A stretch of DNA of 64,000 bases from Siphonodentalium dalli (GCA_032622095.1 CP136064.1:258581863-258645862), one strand, 5' to 3'. Shown: positions 12,196 through 22,585, counted from the stretch's first letter. Numbers and translations are program-made. Notes: generated from the sequence alone by a model not told the origin.

Positions 12196-12769
12196 AGTCG
12201 TGAGCATTTGTCTGGAGTTTGACCACTAGACGTTAGGATTTATGCAATTTTCAGGTTCAATTGGAATTCCCCAAGGTGGACAAGGAGATATCATATTCCA
12301 CCAGTTTTTGAAGGCCTGACGTGGAACTTTATAACATCGAAACAATAACACAGGTACTATATATTTCAGTATATACATGTATCTATAGATACTGGTCCTC
12401 ATTAATGTACTTGACATCAGATGAAGCTCTGCAGCTCAAGATTTCATGATTTATGTGGCTTTTGTGAACCAATTTCACGATAACGTGAATTGGTTAGCCC
12501 GGGGAAAACTGTATGATCGTAAATGATGCAAAGCAAAATCGCATCACAAAAGCATCTAAATAATGTAATTTAAAGCTGGCCTTTGAAATAATGTGAAATA
12601 CATTATTTATGAAGTGGTATTTAATAAGAAATATATACCCGCGCTATTTATTCAATGTTATAATGTTTCCCGTCAGATCTTTAAAAAGTTCCCATGTTTT
12701 GAACTGGTGTAATATGATCTCCAACAGCATAGCCATATTGTCGAGATTCATGGCGTAAACCGAACAGAG

Positions 12770-13738
12770 GCAGAGTTCAGTCCCCTCGCTATGCTTGTCT
12801 AACTACTGCCACCACGTATACATACATAATTAAATCTAACATATTTTATGTAAGAGTTTTGTCGGCTACAATTCATTCTGATTTGATCTAGCCAATTTCC
12901 AAACGAAAAAATAATAAAATTGTTAAAAGTATGTAAAAAAATAATAATAAAAATGTAAAAATGTTAAAGAATGTAAGAACACAATTATAAAATGATAAAA
13001 TTGCTAAAGAATATAAGAAAAAATTATAAAAACTGTTATAGAATGTAAGAAATAAAATCTAAAAAATGATCAAAACTGTTAAAGAATCTATGAATAATTG
13101 ATAAATAACGATAAAAAATTGTTAACCAACAAACCGGCCAAAAACGCCCAAATAAAGCTTCAACAGCCTAAAATATCTTCGGTTTGTCTCAATAACACCA
13201 TACAAATATGGATATCATTGGAACCGGTTCATTGACCACATTGTGATGGTTACAGTTATGCCCTGTGCCAATGCATTCTCTTATATATGCGAGTCGACCA
13301 TAGGTCGCCTCGCATATATAAGAGAATGCATTGGCCTAAAAACATTCTTATTTTAACACTTTTTACCATTTTTTCTTACATTCTTAAACAATTTTAGAAT
13401 TTTTTCTTACATTTTTTAACAATTTTTATAATATTTTTCTACATTCTTTGACAATTTTATCATTTTTAATATGTGTTAAGCCAAAGCATTCTCTTATATA
13501 TGCGAGGCGACCTATGGTCAACTCGCATATATAAGAGAATGCATTGGCACAGGGTCTTTAATAACACACATGTTGACTTTTCTGACACAACAGTACTCAG
13601 TGGACAGTTCTGTTTCTCAGAATAATGCAAAATGAATTGCAACCGACAAAAGTCTTTAATAAAAATGTGAGATTTACTCACATTATGTGTATATGATGGC
13701 AGTGATCAGTTCAGCGTAGCAGGGGACTGAACTCTGCA
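12770..13738. mobile_element. ~970-bp inverted-repeat element, family D, containing two 67-bp palindromes
   Basis: The left arm gcagagttcagtcccctcgc and the inverse right arm (cgtagcaggggactgaactc) bound the element. Both arms continue inward with aagagttttgtcggctacaa and its inverse for about 130 bases. Inside are an AT-rich minisatellite and an inverted pair of 67-bp palindromes (13268-13334, 13481-13547). The element ends 47 bases from the exon 8 donor. Confidence 0.7.
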
Positions 13739-13785
13739 TTACCATTTGGGCATGATCTAGCTGAAATGTCGCAAACTGAATCTAC

Positions 13786-13976
13786 CTCAAACTCCTGTTT
13801 GAATGTCCCCATCGCCTTCATCTTGAGCACGTGATGCCAGAGATTGGATAACTCGATGGCAGTCGAGTCACCTTTAAATGTGGAGACTGGGGCAGGTTTG
13901 TCGTCGCCGAAGATCGTTTCCAATTCATCATCGAAGTGGTTCTGTTTTCTCGACCCCGGAGTCAGGGGCATGCTAT
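13786..13976 (-). CDS. Exon 8: juxtamembrane region leading into the PTP domain
   Basis: The exon has 63 full codons starting DSMPLTPGSRKQNHFDDE. Its second half, STAIELSNLWHHVLKMKAM, then GTFKQEFE, matches the helix-turn-helix before receptor PTP domains, where the pattern is I-x-x-x-x-F/L-x-x-x-x-x-x-M-K-x-x-x-x-F-x-x-E-F. The acceptor is GATTTGCAG and the donor GAG|GTAGAT, in phase 0. Joining to exon 9 gives FKQEFENLPAGL, the typical E-F-x-x-L-P-x-G transition. An inverted-repeat element (12770-13738) ends about 47 bases beyond the donor. Confidence 0.87.
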
Positions 13977-14815
13977 CTGCAAATCGATAGGAAAATCACA
14001 TATAGGGATTGCATTGAGGTGATCATGTGGTCTTTATTTGGATGGTGAATGCCACTGTTATAGGCATGGATACATTTTCAAAGAGTACAAATCATAAGTT
14101 TGGTACATTCTGCTTAACCCTTTCAGTGCCAGGGGCCGATCTCATCGGCCCTAATTTACGGTCTGTAAAATCGGCCCTAAAAAAATAAAAAATAAAAAAC
14201 TTTTTTTTTATATAGATTTTAAAAAAATTATTAAAATTGTAAAAAATTGTAAAAAATAATAACAAATGATGAAAAATTGTTAGGCCAATGCATTCTCTTA
14301 TATATGCGAGGCGACCATGGTCGACTCGCATATATAAGAGAATGCATTGGCACAGGGTATATGGGTTGATACAAAAATCGGACCTGGCACTCAAAGGGTT
14401 AAACAGTAAAGACATGGAAACACTTCTATAATTTAATATTGATTTTATTTAGAATTTTCTGGTATGTAACCATCAATTGTGACAAATTAAGGCTAGCGTT
14501 CATTTGGCACGTACCATGCGTGATAAATCTATCTAAATATAGTAACAAAAAAATGTCACAATTGATTATCGCATAATATAAGAAAATATCGACATACAAT
14601 CGATATTAATTGATAGATGGGACTTATATCTATAATGTTGTACCAGGAAAAATATAAAACGTGTTTAGGAAGAGAAGGACTATATTTAACATGTTTATAA
14701 TGCAGCAAACAACTGGAGCAGTTGCTGAATGGTAAAACAGCTCTGTTAGTCATTATGATTTGATTGACAGCTGTGGATAGATCTATTATGCATGCAGGAA
14801 AGCAAAGAGTTTTAC
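13977..14815 (-). other. Intron 7 (839 bp) carrying a TTAA-flanked element
   Basis: The donor is GTAAAA and the acceptor GATTTGCAG. About a third is the 289-bp element at 14114-14402. The remainder is AT-rich with nothing recognised. Confidence 0.8.
14114..14402. mobile_element. 289-bp TTAACCCTTT-ended MITE with internal 67-bp palindrome
   Basis: The ends TTAACCCTTTCAGTGCCAGG and the inverse CCTGGCACTCAAAGGGTTAA form terminal inverted repeats with TTAA at both borders, as expected of piggyBac-type insertions. A 67-bp palindrome (14284-14350) sits asymmetrically inside, in the right-hand context (preceded by gttagg, followed by cacagg), so it looks like an older arm of family A captured or nested in this element. 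Confidence 0.75.
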
Positions 14816-14910
14816 CAATTTTGTTGATGGTGTCAAAGCTTTTTGACTCGACGTATCCCAATTCGCTTTTGTCTCCAGAATACATCATCTTTGATCGTGA
14901 TACCTTGCGG
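14816..14910 (-). CDS. Exon 7: cytoplasmic juxtamembrane segment
   Basis: The exon has 31 full codons: RKVSRSKMMYSGDKSELGY, then VESKSFDTINKI. It begins with C, completing TGC from exon 6, after ATTACAG, and ends G|GTAAAA. The basic start matches a stop-transfer signal directly after the membrane helix. The Tyr residues in MMYSG and LGYVES could be phosphorylation sites, but nothing in the sequence proves that. No domain is recognisable, and the support comes from exact phase matching on both sides. Confidence 0.78.
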
Positions 14911-15055
14911 CTGTAATGATATGGAATTAAAGGGAATCAGTAACAGTGAAATATTCAAATAAAGCGAATAGTTTCACAATTTCTTGCAAAAGTTTCTCTA
15001 CACCACACATCCTATACATGCATCATTTACAAGGCTACAAGCCTGGATATAGTGT

Positions 15056-15465
15056 GTCTGAAATTTGCAGAATGAGGTCCCCAGAGGGTGAATTTAGTGA
15101 CGCTATCCCGAACAAGTAGGCTAGCATCACCAAATTCACCCTCTGGGACCGCTCAAAAACTGCTTAGCCCTCAATTCCTTGGGATACTTAGAATCAGATT
15201 GAAGTTCCCCAGTTGAAGTTGGTGATGTCCGCCCATTAGTCACCTTGATTGTGCAATTTATCTTCTGCAAATTAGTGAATATAGAAACTGAACAGAATGG
15301 AAAAAGTATTAAACTAAAACATTGTTAATTTGAAACTAGATACTTCCCAGAAGATGAAGCATAAGCCTAATGTGGTTCCAAGATATGAATTTGGTGATGC
15401 TAGCCCGCTGGGCTGGATAGCGTCACTAAATTCAACCTCTGAGGACATCATTCTGCAAATGAAAC
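15056..15465. repeat. Family C foldback, long spacer form
   Basis: The left arm ttgcagaatgaggtccccag and the right arm ctgaggacatcattctgcaa are inverted, with a second internal inverted pair (ctagcatcaccaaattcacc near 15121 and its inverse near 15390). The spacer of about 240 bases holds no ORF. Confidence 0.75.
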
Positions 15466-15631
15466 TTTACATATACCTGCTAGGAATGATTGCAAAACAA
15501 TAAGCAAATAAATTGGTGACTCTGTTCATAAATGAAATGGATCGTTTGAACATCCAACATTATGTATAAGTAATCGCATGGCCACAGATACAGTTTCGGA
15601 GGAAGTGCATTGTGCTGTTCCAATATAATGG

Positions 15632-15848
15632 TACAGTAATGCTCTAATTAATCGACCTCTTAACCACAGCAGAATTATGGGTAACTTTTCAGGATTTAGT
15701 CGGAAATATGGCTTGTTGCCATTCATCGGAAAGCTCTCCCCGAGAGCTTTCCGATGAATGGCAACAAGCCATATTTCCGACTAAATCCTTAAAAGTTACC
15801 CATAATTCTGCTGTGGTTAAGAGGTCGATTAATTAGAGCATTACTGTA
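15632..15848. repeat. 217-bp near-perfect palindrome, family B
   Basis: It has the same length and arm sequence as 5135-5351 (tacagtaatgctctaattaa, aggatttagtcggaaatatg, gaatggcaacaagccatatt), centred on gctctccccgagagc near 15740. Strong arm-to-arm identity suggests recent insertion or gene-conversion-like arm homogenisation. Confidence 0.92.
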
Positions 15849-15934
15849 GTTCCTTTCTGTGTTAAAATTCGGACCCATGTTCAGACTGATACGCTTCCCA
15901 ACCCTTGATGAAAGGGCTTTCTTTTTTAAGGTTG

Positions 15935-16025
15935 TCCCTGTAGCTGAGATGGTTATAGGTCGTGTATAAGATCATCGTAGTCGATCTGACCTATAGACAA
16001 GGTTGGTGTGGATTCTAACCCTGAC
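15935..16025 (+). repeat. Possible tRNA-derived SINE head
   Basis: It contains a tRNA-like A-box (tagctgagatgg at 15941) and, about 60 bases on, a T-arm-like stem gttgg/ctaac around ggtgtggattcta. The D- and acceptor stems are not convincing and the loop is one base too long, so this is not a functional tRNA. It may be a degenerate polymerase III promoter of a SINE. The 3' tail is not defined. Confidence 0.25.
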
Positions 16026-16390
16026 ATGGGCGAAAATTGGGACCGATTTCAAGTTTGATCTGAATTGAGGGTCTCAATATGCCCTTCCGATCGATACATG
16101 TCCATTTGATAAGAATGATAATTTGTTCACAATCACTGAAGCAAGCACATTTGAAGCAATGGACTCTCATACATACTGAGTCCATATGCCTCCATGCATA
16201 ACTCTGGAATCTGTAATTTGGAAGGAGACGATAAGTATACATGAAATATCCATCTACATATATACACTGAAGAAACATGCCAAAGTCATAACAGGTGTCC
16301 GCTGTCTTCAATATTTGTAGAGCAGAGTGAGAAATTTAAAACGCTCTTTATTTCTCACCATATCATGAACAGACTAACAAGGAACGCTCT

Positions 16391-17403
16391 AAGGCCAAAA
16401 AAAAAAAGGGTTCTGATTCTCAGGCAATTGTTTTTGAGAATCGATGAGGGAGCGAGGGTTTTATTTTTATTTTTTATTTTTGTTATGGGGATAATGCCCA
16501 TAGTTAGCATGGGTTATTATACCTTCCCAGGTTAAGAAAATGTATGGAGAACATTGTTTTGATATAAACTAATATATTCCACAAGAATGACCAATTATCA
16601 CATTTTCTCAGTGGGTTTCTCATCCCACACTGGCAGTTCGCCGATAAACAGCTTTTTCCTGAGCTGGCCTAGGGTAAGATCTTTCTCAACGTTGTAGATG
16701 GACAAGTCTACTGACGTTTTATCACCTGTTGTCACATTTAATGGGATGAGCCTATTTGAATTTCTAATATTGTTTCGTAACAACCATGTTTAATAACAAC
16801 AAACAGAACTAAATACCCGGTTCAATTACTCAAATAAAAATACGGAACGTGAATACAATCGAAACGAAAAGATATAGTGATCTTCATAGAAAGTCTAGAA
16901 TGACTTATTCTGCCGTATCTGAATAAGTTTTATGTACCTCAATACATGCTAGCCATAAAAACTTCAAATACTATTATATTAAACCAGCATACACATCGCC
17001 AATACGCACCATATTTCTTTCCGGTTTGCATTCCCGAAATTGGAAATCTCAGAATTGTTTACCGCACGAAAAGTGGGTTATCTACCTTTCGAATTGATAA
17101 AATGCCGAAATATTTGAACACATTTGACTTAATAAACTTGGGGTTTGGGCAGCTTTTGGTGACAATATACCTGGTAGTTATCGTTGCCTAGTGTCTGTTT
17201 TGAATACCAACACATACACCATTGTATGTCTATCATATTCGATGTTTGAAACATAACTAATTTCTGTTTTCTAGTTTCCTATTTTCGTGTTATCATTTGA
17301 CAGCTTCGGTCAAATTGAAAATCATAATAAAACGGTTCAACGCGGGCCTTTTTTCCAGACGCGGCTATGCCCGAGAATCAATACCCTTTTTTTTTTGGCC
17401 TAA
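16391..17403. mobile_element. ~1-kb unit bounded by inverted repeats, enclosing a ubiquitin-fold-like ORF
   Basis: The left end is aaggccaaaaaaaaaaaggg followed by ttctgattctcaggca. The right end is tgcccgagaatcaatac followed by ccctttttttttttggcc, its inverse with a few mismatches. The interior holds the ORF at 16598-16765 and otherwise AT-rich sequence. No transposase is visible, so this would be a non-autonomous or gene-capturing element. The A/T homopolymers inflate the apparent match, but the gattctc-g/aggca core lies outside them. Confidence 0.45.
16598..16765 (-). CDS. Unassigned short ORF, possible alternative 3' exon or captured fragment with ubiquitin-fold-like pattern
   Basis: The frame reads LIPLNVTTGDKTSVDLSIYN, then VEKDLTLGQLRKKLFIGELP, then VWDEKPTEKM and a stop. 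Alternating hydrophobics followed by L-T-L-G-Q-L-R-K-K-L resemble the first two strands and helix of a beta-grasp (ubiquitin-like) fold, but I cannot name a family. An AG at 16766-16767 would let exon 6 (ending TG) splice here in frame, giving Trp then LIPLN and a short cytoplasmic tail without phosphatase. The polypyrimidine tract is poor. No start codon precedes it. It may equally be a pseudogene fragment in a transposable element, or chance. Confidence 0.25.
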   Translation of the reverse strand, partial: RNSNRLIPLNVTTGDKTSVDLSIYNVEKDLTLGQLRKKLFIGELPVWDEKPTEKM

Positions 17404-17779
17404 TAATAACTATTTTTTTTATTTTAGAGTTTGCTCGGTCACAACTCATTCTGCATTATTCTGAGAAACCGAACTGTCTATATTCATATTTAAATTAATT
17501 GGCTAGATCAAGCCAGAATGAATTGTATCCGACAAAACTCTTGAATAAAAAATGTTAGATTTAATTAAATGTATACTGTATATACATGATGACAGTGGTC
17601 AGACCACCATAGCGAGGGGACTGAACTCTTCCTCGCATTTTGCTCTGACAACTGCCATCACGTATACAAACCATAAGCCGATCTTACATTTTTTATTTGA
17701 CCTTTGACCAAAGTTAGGGGGACCTGTCGCCATGTCCCTGTTTCTGAAGCATCGACATCTCTCTTATATTATCACTTAC

Positions 17780-17891
17780 CAAATAAAGAATATAATGCAG
17801 GCGAGTACGAGAAGGAACAGAATCCCTCCAGCGGCGGCGGCGATGATTGTGTATTTAGGAGACTTGGTGTGACCCTCATCCTCAACTTGTC
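17780..17891 (-). CDS. Exon 6: transmembrane helix of the receptor phosphatase
   Basis: The exon has 36 full codons between TTTTAACAG and TG|GTAAGT. It encodes GQVEDEGHTKSPKY, then a hydrophobic stretch beginning TIIAAAAGGILFLLVLAC and running on through IIFFI to a Cys, then a basic stop-transfer segment supplied by exon 7 (CRKVSRSK). This is a type I single-pass membrane segment. If the following intron is retained, translation stops after one Trp (TGG TAA), which would leave a membrane-anchored form without a cytoplasmic domain. Confidence 0.9.
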
Positions 17892-18419
17892 CTGTTAAAA
17901 TTACAGTAATCTTCCAATTAAATTAATGAAAAATATAAAAACTAATTGTGGTAGCAAGAATTATGTTCCTTTATTTTATGGCTTAAACATGTGATTGTGA
18001 TGCAAAAATGTCCGAAATAAGAGATTTTCGGAACCATGGGACACAAAACAAGATGGCTTTTAGCATGACTATACCACTGTTGGCTAAAACGTAAAAGAAC
18101 AATGTTTCCTCGTACAAATATAAAAAAGTTCGTCACCATTTTGGATTTAAAATAAATCGGTTTTCGTAAGATGAAAAGTTTTATTAGCCAAGATGTCATT
18201 TCAGTATCTAGAGACACTGTTTTGCAGAAATCGCTACTGCCTGATGTGGTTGGTGTCACTTTCACCTGAAATTGTTTTTTTTCAAAACTCAAAGAGATCC
18301 TATAAATATCCACATGTTCAAAACTAACCTTCTCTCAAAAACTGGTACTCTGTTATAAAAATATACAACTGCTGATCATTCGAAACAGTAGAATGTGATC
18401 GTATATCGACAAAACTCAC
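17892..18419 (-). other. Intron 5 (528 bp)
   Basis: This is a phase 1 intron between the EGF exon and the transmembrane exon, with GTGAGT donor and TTTTAACAG acceptor. I see no repeat or conserved element in it. A minus-strand open frame over 17942-18313 has no recognisable content. Confidence 0.85.
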
Positions 18420-21400
18420 CTGATGATATGCATGCACCATCCATGTCACATTTCCCTCCACCACAGCTGTCACTACAAGTGGAATTACAGAATTCACCGA
18501 AGAAACCATCAGCACAGCCTCCGATACAGGACCCGGTTACTCCATTACAAGCGACCTTGCAATTCTTTTCACATTCGTGCTGGCATTGTGGACCGAAATA
18601 TCGATCGATGCACCCATTTGTGCACATACCATCCATTCCCGAGCAACTTGATGGTCCGTTGATACCGGCGGTGCAACCAGGACTGCAATCAAATGCACAC
18701 TTAAGACCAAACTTTCCATCAGTACATCCAACCAAACAATTGCCGTTGTTCCTGGCGCAGATTTGTGTCCCGTTAATTCCAGTCGCACAGCCATGACTAC
18801 AATCGAGTTCACACTCAATACCAAACTTTCCACTGATACAGCCTGCCAAACATGTGCCATTGTCCCTGGCGCAACTCATTGTTCCGTTAATGACGGCGCA
18901 CCCAAGACTGCAATTGAGTCCACATTTGAGACCAAACTTTCCATCAACACATCCTTGTAAACACGTGCCGTCGTCCCTGGCACAGATTGGTGTCCCGTTA
19001 ATGGCAGCACAACCAAGACTGCAATCGTGTCCACATTCAAGACCATACTTTCCACCAATACAGCCTGCCAAACATGTGCCATTGTCCCTGGTGCAGCTCA
19101 ATGTCCCGTTAACGATGGCACACCCAAGACTGCAATCATGTCCACATTCAAGACCAAACTTTCCATCAATGCAACCTTTTAAGCAACTGCCGTCGTCCCT
19201 GGAGCAGCTCGGGGAGCCATCTGTAGTTAGAATGCACCCGGTGTTACAATCCATATCACAAACTGAGCCATATGTGTTATTCTTGCATCCGGCTTTACAT
19301 TCCCCATCATTTTGTGCACAAATGCCATCTATGCAATTATCACTACATGCCTGATCACACAAATCACCAAAATAACCATTCATACAAGTATTGCATTTCA
19401 TATCAGTATCAGATACACCATCACACGACTGACACGTTTGTGGGCATGAGTTGTTGCAAAATGCTCCAAAATAACTCACATTACACCGGAGACACACCGA
19501 GCCGTCCTTATCACACTCGAGGCAATTGGGATTCAAGTCAGTACAACTGTCGTTACACTGGTCTCCATAATAAGCTAGTTCGCAGTCATTATTACATGCA
19601 CCATCTATAGGACAACTGAAGTTTCCGAGGCAATGACGCTCGTTGCAGTCAGACGAACATATTGGGTCATAAGCATCGTTATTACAAGAAAGACAGTCTC
19701 CAGTTGTCATGTTACAAGTTTTGCAATTGTCGCACTGATTAGAACAGTCTATTCCAAACACACTATCTGCGCATGACAAGCATTTACCAGAATCCTTATC
19801 GCAAGTTTCGCACAAACATTCCTCTGTACAATCTGGGGAGTACCATCCATTTTCACAAGTGTCGCACTCTCCGTCCATAGAACACGTGTCGTTACTGAGT
19901 TTGCAGTGTCTATATGAACAAGGCGTGTCACAAGATGGGCCGTAGAACTCTGATCTGAGGCAGGATGAACATATTCCTGTGTCTCGACCACAAGTGACAC
20001 AATCGTCGCACCTCTGATCACATCTCATGTCAAAGAATCCGTCCTTACATTGTTGACACACACCACTATTTTGGTAACAACTGAGGCATTTGTCGGGACA
20101 CTTTCGCATGCAGTCAAACCCATACCATCCTGGTTGACATTCACCTAAACAGGAACCATCCATGTTGCAATTGTCATCGGGGATTGCACAATGCCTCTCT
20201 GAGCAATTCTTGGAACAGTCGAATCCGTATGAACCATTATTGCATGCGATGCACGTGCCATCGACCTTGTAACATGTAGTACAAGGGTCACATGAATTGG
20301 CACATTGATCGCCATAGAAACTAGGTAAACATTCCTGACACACTCCATCAGTTTGGTTGCATTCAACGCAAGATTTTGGACATTCACTGGAACATGTTAT
20401 TCCGAACCATCCGGGCTGGCAGTGATCACAGCGACCATCCATTGAGCATGCATCGGTTGCATTGTCCAAGAACATGCAGTGTCTCGCAGTGTTGTTGCAG
20501 AGGAAGTCGCAGTCTCTACCGTAAAGGCCACTGGCACATGTATCACATGTTGCAGTATCCTGATTACATGACTCGCAGTTCAGAGGGCAAATGTGTGTAC
20601 AGCTGAATCCCGTCCAACCATCGTGGCAACCGGAAAGGCAATTTCCAATATCATCACAGTCTGATTTGTCGGTGCAATGGCGGCTTTCGTTGTAACAGTT
20701 GAATGTGCAATCTTTGCCATAATATCCAACTGAACAGACATCACAATATCCCATAGATTGTGAGCATTGTTTACAGTTTCCGAAACATTCCGCTGAACAA
20801 TTTAGTCCCCAATAACTCGATTCACAGCCACTGAGACATGAACCTTCCAAGTCACATTCACTCTTATCCAAGCAATGTCTGTCGGTTGAATTACATACAT
20901 ATTGACATGAGTCTCCATAGTAACTGAGTTGACACCCGAGGCAGTCGCCGGTCACTTGGTCACAAGAATCGCAATTGACATCACATGGTAGAGAACAGTT
21001 TTTGGCATACCAACCATCCGTGCAGTTTCCATGACAAGAGCCATCGTTCATACATGTTGATTGGTCGGCACAATTATAGGCAGTGCTGTTGCAGAACTGA
21101 TCGCATTTGCTCCCATAGAGACCATCAGTGCAATCTTTACAATCTCCGGAAACTTTATTACAGGTGGAGCATTTCGAATCACATGACGTCATACAATCGA
21201 CTCCATAGTAGCCATCGACACAGACTGCACAGAATCCGTCATCGGAACATGCAGCACTCCGAGTAGCTTTACAATGTCTGTCTTTGCAACGCTTAGAACA
21301 TCCAGTCATTAAGTCGAACATACCACGAGTACATGCCATACATTGCTGTGTTACTTGGTCACATTCACGACAACCCGTGCCGCATTTCTGTGTGCAATCT

Positions 21401-21725
21401 ACACCCGTCCGCCCAGATATACAACCAAACTCACATGTCCCATTTCGATCACATGTATTGGTCAGAATTGAGCATTCCCGATCCTCGCAATCAGCAGAAC
21501 AGTCCGGTCCGTATAATCCAGGCATGCATTCTTTGCATTCCAGAGTGCCTGGATCACATGATTTGCACCGATCTTTGCACTGAACTGTACAATCAATCCC
21601 ACTCCACTGATCTGCGCAGCCGGTCGAACAGACTCCGTTGTATTTACATGATGCGATGTTCTTGGAACAATGTCGAGAAATACACTCACGTGTGCAATTG
21701 CTTCCATAAAATCCAGATAAGCATC
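18420..21725 (-). CDS. Exon 5: giant exon encoding about 25 tandem EGF-like (MEGF/laminin-type) units
   Basis: The exon is 3,306 nt (1,101 full codons) with no stop and phase 1 at both ends. It starts CLSGFYGSNCTREC after TTGCAG and ends DMDGACISS before G|GTGAGT. The sequence is a regular series of Cys-rich units of the form C-x-x-C-x-x-x-x-G-x-C-x-x-C-x-x-G-x-Y/F-G-x-x-C, as in MEGF10/11, SCARF and laminin-type EGF repeats. The first two thirds use units of about 40-44 residues. The last third (about 18520-19290) is built of 37-residue units with the shared core GKFGLECGHDCSLGC, about 111 bp apart and close in sequence, so recently duplicated. Many N-x-S/T sites suggest heavy glycosylation. 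Role: extended extracellular stalk, possibly a ligand-binding region. Packing this many EGF units into one exon is unusual; elsewhere such units often have their own exons. Confidence 0.93.
18520..19290. repeat. 111-bp (37-residue) tandem repeat inside exon 5
   Basis: On the plus strand the block gaccaaactttccatca and variants recur at about 111-bp intervals (near 18705, 18819, 18930, 19041 and 19149), as do ccaagactgcaatc and gtccctggcgcag. At protein level these are the EGF-like units GCIDGKFGLECGHDCSLGC and relatives. Low divergence relative to the rest of the exon implies recent expansion. Confidence 0.9.
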
Positions 21726-21762
21726 CTGCAACATAATGAGTTTTAATAGAGTGTGTTCTGTA

Positions 21763-22231
21763 TTAAAGGCACGGGCGGCGTTCATTGCAGAAATATTCAT
21801 ATTTTTTCAAATCGCCATCAACAGAAGGAATATTAAAATATATATTGTTTTGTTCATATGCCAAACATAATCAGCGCGTAAATATTATATTGTCGTCAAG
21901 ACGTACGATGGTGTACGTAAACAAGAGCCTGCTCGTGTTACAGAAGTTGTGCTTCTGTTTACATAACACAGCGCAATTCTATTGGTTAATCACATACAAA
22001 TGATATAACGCTCTTTATTATTTCCATATCAGGAAAACAGTAACAAATAGCGCTCTTTATGTTTACCATATCCGGATCTAAACAAAAGCCAGGTAATGTA
22101 ACGTTGTTTGCTTTTGTATAAGAACAAGGTCTGTCTATATTTTACTATTCTTTCTGTTTATGGCGGTTTTTGACGGAGGTGAATATTTTAACAGCAAACC
22201 CACCGCCATGCAACGCCGCCCGTATCTTTAA
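21763..22231. mobile_element. 469-bp TTAA-flanked MITE (family E), next to the exon 5 acceptor
   Basis: TTAAAGGCACGGGCGGCG at the left is mirrored by CGCCGCCCGTATCTTTAA at the right. The internal blocks acgctctttatt, ccatatcagga and gtctgtctatattttactat, and tggcggtttttgacgg near the end, recur in the same order at 60219-60719. TTAA borders and lack of coding point to a piggyBac-type non-autonomous element. It ends 37 bases upstream of the splice acceptor of exon 5. Confidence 0.82.
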
Positions 22232-22585
22232 TGGCAGCATGATCAAATTTTACGCATATCATATAGTCCAGGGTTCACCCTGTCATAGGCCAAATATTTG
22301 GCCAAAATTTTTTACCCCCAAAATCGGAAATCTAATTAAAAAACCCAAATTCATTTTGTAACGGGATAGGTGATACAGCGTAATTGGTAATGAAAGATAC
22401 TCATGGCAGTGCACTATCAAACAATGGGCAACCAAATACAATGAAAGTGTCAATGACACTGTAGCTCAACTTGAAAAAGGAATAATTTCATGTGTTACAG
22501 TCAATAGAGTGATTAGGAATGTGGAAAGTTGAAATGTCTAAGTAATACTAGATTATCAACATGAAGAGATATATATAAAGTAAAA

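Larger units (their letters stand above)
10636..13785 (-). other. Intron 8 (3.15 kb)
   Basis: The donor is GTAGAT and the acceptor TACTTCACAG. The intron contains the ~265-bp tandem repeat (11690-12195), a 20-G tract (11380-11399), a family D inverted-repeat element with two internal 67-bp palindromes (12770-13738), and plain AT-rich sequence with no recognisable exon at 10640-11240. Confidence 0.8.
14911..17779 (-). other. Intron 6 (2.87 kb)
   Basis: The donor is GTAAGT and the acceptor ATCATTACAG. Contents: family C foldback (15056-15465), 217-bp palindrome (15632-15848), a possible tRNA-derived SINE (15935-16025), a 1-kb inverted-repeat unit containing a ubiquitin-fold-like ORF (16391-17403), and a family D arm (17430-17632). 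Confidence 0.8.

Noticed and set aside
15935-16025. Functional tRNA gene
   Set aside because: A- and B-box-like motifs are present but the acceptor and D stems do not pair, so only a possible SINE head is listed.
18395-21746. Numerous plus-strand and other-frame open frames over the EGF exon
   Set aside because: They are shadows of the Cys-rich minus-strand exon, with low-complexity composition and no independent signals.
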